Part shown: positions 6,259-11,636 of the stretch, in pieces
How the letters are laid out: each line of letters opens with the position of its first letter
Position numbering within the stretch: the stretch's first letter is position 1
Origin: an uncultured Verrucomicrobiota bacterium
GTDB lineage: Bacteria > Verrucomicrobiota > Verrucomicrobiia > Limisphaerales > UBA1096
DNA length: 11,636 nucleotides
Assembly: GCA_913045395.1 (NCBI GenBank)
Contig: CAJWPV010000013.1
Location: 1-11,636, forward strand
Direction: 5' to 3'
Translations under genes and position numbers: made by a program
Notes under the pieces: model-generated
Databases searched by the model: none
The model's input: the letters and a program-made list of their open reading frames with translations, nothing else
Told to the model about the DNA's origin: nothing

Positions 6259-8664
6259 TTAAAAAAGCATCAAAGCCAAGTCGCTGGCTAGGGCGGTGGC
6301 GGCCATCTGGGTCCAGGCGGCGTGGTCGGTTGTGTTGAGTGATTTATCTCTGGGGACCTCGCCCGTATCCAGCAGTTCGATCGCGTCTTTTTCTGCGCTT
6401 TCATAGCGGTTACGCATCGACTTGAGCAACTTCCCGCAAGCATCGCGCTCGGTGTCGTTTGGTTCTCGGCAGGCCAACAGAGTGAACAGAAGATTCAGTC
6501 GCTCGTCATCTGTATTACCCTGCTTGAGTAGACGCTCGGCGAGCATGCGCGCCATCTCGACGCGTTGGATTTCGTTGAGCAAACTAAGCGACTGTAGCGG
6601 CGTGTTGGTGCGCGAGCGTTTCACGCAACTCGATTCGCGGCTCGGGGCATCGAACAGGGTCATCATCGGGTGCGGGCTGGTGCGCTTCCAGTAAACGTAA
6701 AGGCTGCGGCGATAAACCATCCGCCCTTTGTCCTGCTGATACTGTTTGGTGTTGCTGGCGGGGTGCGCGAGCGCCTTCCACAACCCGGCCGGTTGATACG
6801 GCTTCACGCCTTCGCCACCCATGTGGGGGTCAAGCAGGTCGCTGGCCCAAAGTGCGATGTCGCGCAGCACCTCAGCATCCAGCCGGAAGCGCGGTCCGCG
6901 GGCCCAGAGTTTATTCTCGGGATCATCCACGCCGTCGCGTAGGGCGGAACTTTGGCGGAAGGTTTTGCTGGTGACCATGAGCCGCAGCATGTGCTTGAGA
7001 TCCCATTTGCTGTCCTGCAACTCGACGGCGAGCCAGTCAAGTAGCTCTGGGTGGGTGGGTTGCTGGCCCTGCAGGCCGAAGTCTTCCGGTGTGCGGACCA
7101 GGCCTTCGCCGTAAACGCGCTGCCAGATACGGTTGACGAGCACTCGGGTGACGACTGGTTGCTCGCTGCTGGTGAGCCACTTGGCCAAGCCGAGCCGGTT
7201 GCGCGGCGCACCTTCAGGGAAGGGGCTCATCACCTTGAGGACATCCGGTTGCAGCGCCTCGCCGGTGGGGAGGTTGTATTCGCCGCGTTGCAGCAGTTTG
7301 GTTTCGCGCGGCTTGCCCAATTCTTTGGCCACGAGCGTGGTGGTAAATTTGGCCTTGGCATCAGTAATCTTTTTGGCGATATCGGACGCTTCTTTTTGCA
7401 GTTTTTCAAGGTGCTGATCCGGCTTTGCCAAGGTTTGAAAACGTTCATCTCTGCCGGCCTTGGCCCATTTTTTGTCCAGTTCTGACTTTAGCTTCTCAGC
7501 TTGGTTCACCAGCTTGATCTGCTTGGCCTTGAACGCCTCCCATGCCTCCCATGTACTCTGGTTGGATGGCACCTTAATCACCGGCGCATATTCGTACTTG
7601 TTTCCATCCAAGGGTCCCTCGGCGGTGCTGTTGAAAAACGCCATCAGCTGATAATACTCCGTCTGCTTGATCGGGTCGTATTTGTGCGTGTGGCAGCGCG
7701 AGCAGATCATTGTCATGCCGAGGAACACCGTGCCGAGCGTCTCGGTACGGTCGAAGTTGTTCTTGGCTTGAAACTCCGCTGGAATCACGCCGCCTTCTGC
7801 GGTTGTGGGGTTCATCCTTACGAAACCGGTGGCAACAAGTTGTTCCATCGTCGGGTTGGGCAAAAGGTCGCCGGCCAACTGCCATTCGATGAACTGGTCA
7901 AGCGGCAGGTTTTTGTTGAGTGCGCGCACCACCCAGTCGCGGTAGGGATAGATGCCGCGCTTGTTGTCGAGGTGCAGTCCGTGTGTGTCGCCATAGCGGA
8001 CGGCGTCGAGCCAGTAACGCGCTTGGTGTTCGCCATAACGGGGATCACTGAGAAATTCTTCAACCAGACGCTCGTATGCATTTTTATTTTTGTCCTTGAG
8101 GTAGGATTCCAACAAAGCCGGCCCGGGGGGTAGACCGGTCAGCACAAGTGCCAGCCGCCGGGCGAGGGTCGACTTGTCCGCTTCCGTTGCGAAAGAAACG
8201 CCCTTAGACTCGAAGCCACTCCTCACAAAAGCATCGATCGGATGCCCTTGGCTTGGCGTCGTCGGTTTGGTAGGGGGCACGAACGCCCAATGCTTCGTGT
8301 AGCCGCCACCCTGCAACACCCAGCGCTGGATTAACTTCCGCTCGGCTGGTGTGAGTTTTTTCTCGGCCTTCTCCGGCGGCATGGAATCATCCGCGGAGTT
8401 GATGCGTGCGATGATTTCGCTCTTTGCTGGATTGCTAGTGTTGATTGCCCGATAGCCGCCCAAGTCGCGCGTGGCGCCTTCGAACGAGTCAAGCCGCAGC
8501 AGGTCCTTTTTCCTTGAGTCGGGGCCGTGACAGACGAAGCATTTATTCGACAGCACCGGCAGGATTTCACGGGCAAAATCCACGGGTGTATCAGCGGCGT
8601 TAAGGGCGCCACGCGAAAAGGCCAACACGAACGTCGAAACGAGTAAAGTCAAAGCGCGGTACAC
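6259..8664 (-). CDS. PSCyt1-DUF1549-DUF1553 (PSD1) secreted cytochrome-like protein
   Basis: This 801-residue exported protein has three recognisable parts. After a signal peptide (1-24, ending ALNAA) comes a PSCyt1-type segment (about 27-117) with C42-F-V-C45-H46 and the possible distal heme ligand in DSMPPEK, a c-type heme site. DUF1549 follows (about 142-350), with a second C321-S-R-C324-H325 in its usual TMICSRCHTHKYDPI setting. Residues 375-440 are a charged Lys/Glu stretch likely to form a coiled coil. DUF1553 (about 485-745) includes NRIWQRVYGEGLVRTPEDFG, DWLAVEL, and SSCVKRSRTNTPLQSLSLLN. Its role is unknown; electron transfer near the envelope is suggested by heme motifs. At 801 residues it is on the short side because no LamG or other insert separates the domains. 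The start codon is GTG; an in-frame TAG two codons upstream rules out a longer form. It heads a likely operon with the DUF1501 and aminotransferase genes. Confidence 0.93.
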   Translation of the reverse strand: MYRALTLLVSTFVLAFSRGALNAADTPVDFAREILPVLSNKCFVCHGPDSRKKDLLRLDSFEGATRDLGGYRAINTSNPAKSEIIARINSADDSMPPEKAEKKLTPAERKLIQRWVLQGGGYTKHWAFVPPTKPTTPSQGHPIDAFVRSGFESKGVSFATEADKSTLARRLALVLTGLPPGPALLESYLKDKNKNAYERLVEEFLSDPRYGEHQARYWLDAVRYGDTHGLHLDNKRGIYPYRDWVVRALNKNLPLDQFIEWQLAGDLLPNPTMEQLVATGFVRMNPTTAEGGVIPAEFQAKNNFDRTETLGTVFLGMTMICSRCHTHKYDPIKQTEYYQLMAFFNSTAEGPLDGNKYEYAPVIKVPSNQSTWEAWEAFKAKQIKLVNQAEKLKSELDKKWAKAGRDERFQTLAKPDQHLEKLQKEASDIAKKITDAKAKFTTTLVAKELGKPRETKLLQRGEYNLPTGEALQPDVLKVMSPFPEGAPRNRLGLAKWLTSSEQPVVTRVLVNRIWQRVYGEGLVRTPEDFGLQGQQPTHPELLDWLAVELQDSKWDLKHMLRLMVTSKTFRQSSALRDGVDDPENKLWARGPRFRLDAEVLRDIALWASDLLDPHMGGEGVKPYQPAGLWKALAHPASNTKQYQQDKGRMVYRRSLYVYWKRTSPHPMMTLFDAPSRESSCVKRSRTNTPLQSLSLLNEIQRVEMARMLAERLLKQGNTDDERLNLLFTLLACREPNDTERDACGKLLKSMRNRYESAEKDAIELLDTGEVPRDKSLNTTDHAAWTQMAATALASDLALMLF
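7181..7188. repeat. TTGGCCAA octamer palindrome, copy 6
   Basis: This exact octamer, within CTTGGCCAAG, lies in the DUF1553 gene and is read on the minus strand as TTG GCC AAG (Leu-Ala-Lys) in the GLAKW segment (residues 492-496). Confidence 0.6.
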
Positions 8665-8670
8665 GCCGAA

Positions 8671-8699
8671 CTAATAACCCCAAACGGCTGATAATTCAA
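8671..8699 (-). promoter_or_regulatory. Possible sigma-70-type promoter for the DUF1553-DUF1501-aminotransferase genes
   Basis: On the minus strand TTGAAT (8699-8694) and TATTAG (8676-8671) are separated by 17 bases, each matching 4 of 6 consensus positions. The expected transcription start falls at or next to the GTG at 8664, so the message would be leaderless. This fits the lack of a Shine-Dalgarno but is a weak match. Confidence 0.22.
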
Positions 8700-8702
8700 G
8701 AA

Positions 8703-8719
8703 CCACTGCCACAGTGCGG
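8703..8719 (-). terminator. Short stem-loop after the M81 peptidase gene, possible terminator
   Basis: On the minus strand CACTG and CAGTG pair around a TGG loop, extended by CC/GG past a one-base bulge, and TTCTT follows. It lies in the 117-base gap between the M81 stop and the DUF1553 gene, where a transcript boundary is plausible. The stem is short and the T-run poor. Confidence 0.3.
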
Positions 8720-8781
8720 TTAAACCATCTGCCAAGCGGACTTTGCATGGAATAAAACCGGAATTGTTGAAAGAGTTGCCT

Positions 8782-10299
8782 TCAGGAAGGTGAGTAACGT
8801 GCAGTTGAACTCATGACCACGGGCTTGGTGTTCATCATGGTCCAGTCCCTTGGAAACCATTGGGAGTTCATTTTCGTGTAAGTCAACGAGTTGGTGTTCA
8901 CGGGTGTTGGTCCAGGGGTGTCGAGTATGAATGCAGCTTTCATGACTTTCGAATAAGCCTGTTGATAATTCATCGGGTTCTTGACCACGATGAATTTGCT
9001 TTTGGGTATGTCGAGTTCGAGCCGGTCGAGTTGTTCTGTTTTCCAGTCGTACGTCGCGTTGGAACTGATGAGGACTTGAATTGGGCCAATCTCGAAAACG
9101 GCACTGGGCCCCATGCAACTTGATCGTCCGTCCCAAATTCCACCCTGATAAGTGAAGCGCCCGTCGCTTAATCTGCTGACCACGCCTTCCACATTTATCG
9201 GCTCGCCCCACTGGGGATCGACCTGATGCCCCAGCCTGATTATCACGCGCCTGCCTGCTCCCGCATCGTAGGCCATTTGGGCGGCAATTGGATCCACCAC
9301 CGGGACAATGGCTGGACTGTCCGGCGCAATTTCCAAAAGTGCACGAAGCGAATGAACGCTATCTCCTGCGGCGCCTCCCCCGCAACAGTCGGCTGTCTCC
9401 ACCAACAGAACCGGTCCGCCCTCCAGTTGGCTGCCTCGCCCGATGGCCTCCCTTGGGCTGAGCGTGTTAGCCTGAAATGCAAAGCGTTTTTCCCAGTATT
9501 GCTCGGCCAGCGACTGGGCGATTGAGGTTGCTTCCGCCAAATTTCCGTTTGCGACCACCATGACTCCACCCCCCATGTCCGGCTGGTCAAGGTACGGGTG
9601 GACCAGAATGGGGTTGACTGAATAGAGATCTCGCTGTCTCTCGATCCGCTTCGCCTCATTCATAATTTCTGCAAACGGCCCCGGCAGCCGGGTTCGTCCG
9701 TTGATGGCACTGACCACCACCGGAACCTTAGCCATCGCCATCACAGGGTTCAAACGGCCCGCCAAAATATCGACGATTGCTCTTGCGCCACGCTGGCCGG
9801 TTTCGAATGCGTCAGCATGCGGATAAGTCTCCCACGCCAGCAAAACATCGGCGTTGGTGAGGAGTTCAGGGGTGACGTGGGCATGCAGGTCCAGGGTGGC
9901 CACGATCGGCACAGAATCCCCCACCAGTTCTCTTACGGCATGAACAAGATCCCCTTCCAGGTCAGGGGCGTTTTGCGCCGACCCCGCCCCGTGCAGGCAG
10001 AGCAGAATGCCGTCGAGTTCATCGGCGTTTGCGAGGAGCGAAAGGAGTTCCCCTTTCAGTTTTTCGTACGTTCGAGCTTCAACCATGCCGCCCGGGCAAG
10101 CGCTCGCATATAGCAATGGCACCGGTTCCCAGTCCTCCTGTTCGAGAACGGAAACCATCCCTCCGATGACGCCGGTGTTCTTGGCTGCCAACTCTTCACC
10201 GTACAGCAGCTCGGACCGCTCGAACGCGCTCAGGTCCGCCAGATGGCCTGCGAAATGGTTGCACTCGATGAATATGCCGCCTACGCCGATCCGGGTCAC
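8782..10299 (-). CDS. M81 family metallopeptidase (MlrC/microcystinase C-like)
   Basis: This 505-residue protein has the two-part layout of the family: an N-terminal MlrC domain (PF07364, about 3-295) and the MlrC C-terminal domain (PF07171, about 300-490). Counting from the TTG two codons upstream, the probable zinc ligands are D139 and H141 in ATLDLHAHVT and H163 in YPHADAFETG. HGAG (105-108), HPYLDQPDMGGG (236-247) and the cysteine-rich TADCCGGGAAGDS (304-316) are family marks. The archetype, Sphingomonas MlrC, cleaves linear microcystin products; most members have unknown peptide or amide substrates, and microcystin should not be assumed here. No signal peptide is seen, so it is probably cytoplasmic. 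The start was set at GTG 10299, because AGAGGG lies seven bases before it; TTG at 10305 is too close to that site. It follows the exported oxidoreductase-like gene by 33 bases, probably in one operon. Confidence 0.9.
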   Translation of the reverse strand: MTRIGVGGIFIECNHFAGHLADLSAFERSELLYGEELAAKNTGVIGGMVSVLEQEDWEPVPLLYASACPGGMVEARTYEKLKGELLSLLANADELDGILLCLHGAGSAQNAPDLEGDLVHAVRELVGDSVPIVATLDLHAHVTPELLTNADVLLAWETYPHADAFETGQRGARAIVDILAGRLNPVMAMAKVPVVVSAINGRTRLPGPFAEIMNEAKRIERQRDLYSVNPILVHPYLDQPDMGGGVMVVANGNLAEATSIAQSLAEQYWEKRFAFQANTLSPREAIGRGSQLEGGPVLLVETADCCGGGAAGDSVHSLRALLEIAPDSPAIVPVVDPIAAQMAYDAGAGRRVIIRLGHQVDPQWGEPINVEGVVSRLSDGRFTYQGGIWDGRSSCMGPSAVFEIGPIQVLISSNATYDWKTEQLDRLELDIPKSKFIVVKNPMNYQQAYSKVMKAAFILDTPGPTPVNTNSLTYTKMNSQWFPRDWTMMNTKPVVMSSTARYSPS

Positions 10300-10332
10300 A
10301 ATCAATCCCTCTGAAATGAAACGCGCGGAAAG

Positions 10333-11610
10333 TCAGTCCTGCCAGTAGGTCGACTCCGGGCCGACCGAGTAGCGCACCGCCATCTCCGGCGTGGCCACCG
10401 GCACCTGCCCCCGGTGCAGCGACTCGACGCCGGCCAGCGTCATCCCGGATGTCAGCAACGTACGCTCGACTGGATATGGTACCCTGCCGGTGATCACCAT
10501 GCCTTCGATGTGCCGGGACAGAGGATGAAAGAAGTCCGCTGTCGTTGAGCCGTGGCCCGGCATCGGCAAGTACATTTGGGTGGAAATAATTTCGTCTGTG
10601 TCCGCGCGAAGTCCGGCGTAATTGAAATCCCGAATACCTGTTAGAATCATCGTTGTGCGGAAGCCATCCCGGTGCTCGATGAAATAGGCCAGCGAGTTCG
10701 GGAAGGTCTTGCGCGCCCAGTCGAATGTAATCTTGCCGGTATAGTAACCGCCCTCGACCGGCAGATTGTGGCTTCGCGTGTAGGCCGAGACGACAAGCCG
10801 TCGCGTGTCCGCATGCTCCGGCTTGATCAAGCGCTCCCACATTTTTGCGCCGCGCAATGCTTGCACCTGCCGGATACCGACTTCGCCCCCGCGTCGGCGT
10901 TCCGACATGCACTGCGCTGTCTCGAGCGCGTGAATGTCGTAACTGTCCACCCCGCCGTAGGCCACGCACACGCTTTCCTTCAGTGGCACGTTGTGCGGCA
11001 TGTCGATCGATGGCATGCGGCGGGTGACCGGCAGCGACGAGCCGGCGAAGAATGGGAAGCCAAGCCGTTTGGCATCAGCGACCATCTCCGCGCAGCGCTC
11101 CCAAGTCGTCGAGAGATGCTTATCGTTGAAGACCGGCACCGAGCGGCCGCTCTGCTCGAACACCTTCACACAGCGCTTGAACCACTCGTAGCGCGGGTAG
11201 AGTTTCTGGCCCTTCTCGTTGTCCGGATAGTTCCCGTGCTCGGCGATGATCACCACGCCATCGACTGCCAGCCTGCCGGTGCCCAATGTCAGCGCCGCTT
11301 CGATATCTGGGTACAGCGTGAGCTGGTAGCGTTTTACACGATCGCGCCCAAGGTCGGCGCCCTCGGGAAACTGGTCGAGATACACCGAGGCGATATCCAG
11401 CCGCGGCTCCTGCCACTCTCCGCGCCAGCCGTAACCAAGCGCGAGGCGGTCGAGAAAATGCTGAGCATGCGAGTGCGTGCGCACCTCCGTGCCGAGGAAT
11501 GCGATCCGCTTCCGCCTGGGCCCTGCCTGGCCAAGCGCAACTCCCGGAACCGCCACCGCGGCCGTCAGCAGTCCGCAGTTTTCCATAAAAGAACGTCGAT
11601 TCATCTTCAT
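10333..11610 (-). CDS. Tat-type exported protein of unknown function, Gfo/Idh/MocA-like
   Basis: This is a 425-residue protein I do not recognise by name. It begins with a Tat-like signal, MNRRSFMENCG then a hydrophobic stretch ending near VALGQ (28). The first half looks like a Rossmann domain: KRIAFLGTEV (34-43) is the first strand and turn, followed later by VDGVVIIAEHGNYP (116-129), VPVFNDKHL (158-166) and GFPFFAGSSLPVT (184-196). This order resembles the Gfo/Idh/MocA oxidoreductases, but the usual GxGxxG loop is not intact and the EKP-type motif is replaced by NDKH, so sugar dehydrogenase activity is uncertain. The second half is mixed alpha/beta with no motif I can name. ATG at 11610 was taken as the start; ATG at 11604 is equally possible, and neither has a Shine-Dalgarno. 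It precedes the M81 gene by 33 bases, which suggests a shared pathway. Confidence 0.7.
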   Translation of the reverse strand: MKMNRRSFMENCGLLTAAVAVPGVALGQAGPRRKRIAFLGTEVRTHSHAQHFLDRLALGYGWRGEWQEPRLDIASVYLDQFPEGADLGRDRVKRYQLTLYPDIEAALTLGTGRLAVDGVVIIAEHGNYPDNEKGQKLYPRYEWFKRCVKVFEQSGRSVPVFNDKHLSTTWERCAEMVADAKRLGFPFFAGSSLPVTRRMPSIDMPHNVPLKESVCVAYGGVDSYDIHALETAQCMSERRRGGEVGIRQVQALRGAKMWERLIKPEHADTRRLVVSAYTRSHNLPVEGGYYTGKITFDWARKTFPNSLAYFIEHRDGFRTTMILTGIRDFNYAGLRADTDEIISTQMYLPMPGHGSTTADFFHPLSRHIEGMVITGRVPYPVERTLLTSGMTLAGVESLHRGQVPVATPEMAVRYSVGPESTYWQD

Positions 11611-11636
11611 GATAGATGGTGATTTGAAGCCCCGCG

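Noticed and set aside
8782..10299. A microcystin-degradation (mlr) cluster
   Set aside because: No mlrA, mlrB or mlrD homologue is present, and M81 proteins are widespread in bacteria unrelated to microcystin breakdown.
10303..10305. TTG as start of the M81 peptidase gene
   Set aside because: It is only one or two bases from the AGAGGG site; GTG at 10297-10299 has a normal seven-base spacing.
10196..10969. Minus-strand frame across the junction of the exported protein and the M81 gene
   Set aside because: It overlaps two well-supported genes in another frame, and its translation is arginine-rich without domain character.
10672..11622. Plus-strand open frame (316 codons) opposite the Tat-exported protein
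   Set aside because: It has no recognisable motif or signal, and the opposite strand carries a coherent Tat signal and Rossmann pattern.
1..11636. CRISPR array, tRNA, insertion sequence or prophage genes
   Set aside because: I saw no regularly spaced direct repeats, tRNA-like cloverleaf, transposase or phage gene on either strand.

Overview
The window is GC-rich, densely coded bacterial DNA with nine genes and no RNA gene, insertion sequence or CRISPR array. The gene content points to the Planctomycetota-Verrucomicrobiota group: DUF1552, DUF1501 and DUF1549/DUF1553 (PSCyt/PSD) proteins, Tat-exported proteins and a formylglycine sulfatase. The C-terminal segment with the core QKSSDLKNWE in the second gene is a style I associate with Verrucomicrobiota, so that phylum is the better guess (inference). 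Most starts lack a Shine-Dalgarno sequence. The M81 peptidase gene is the clear exception.

Plus strand, 1-3598. The 3' end of a DUF1552 gene is followed by a small exported protein with a possible YbaY-like domain. After a 102-base gap come a secreted S1 sulfatase of the N-acetylglucosamine-6-sulfatase type and, 3 bases later, a divergent glucosamine-6-phosphate deaminase (NagB)-like protein. The pair suggests desulfation of an amino sugar outside the cytoplasm followed by cytoplasmic processing of an amino sugar or related compound. However, the NagB-like protein appears to lack the residues that bind the substrate phosphate.

Minus strand, 11610-3623. Five genes run in the same direction. 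A Tat-type oxidoreductase-like protein of unknown function and an M81 (MlrC-like) metallopeptidase form one pair. Then come a DUF1549/DUF1553 protein with two CxxCH motifs, a Tat-exported DUF1501 protein and an alanine/serine-glyoxylate aminotransferase. The last two overlap by ATGA. The DUF1553-DUF1501 pair is a common unit in these phyla, but a coupled cytosolic aminotransferase is unexpected.

The two gene blocks converge at 3598/3623 with only 24 bases between them, and this gap holds a perfect 14-bp palindrome. The octamer TTGGCCAA, the core of that palindrome, occurs six times in the window, four of them within about 420 bases around the convergence point. It lies in two different reading frames and between genes, which suggests a DNA-level repeat motif.
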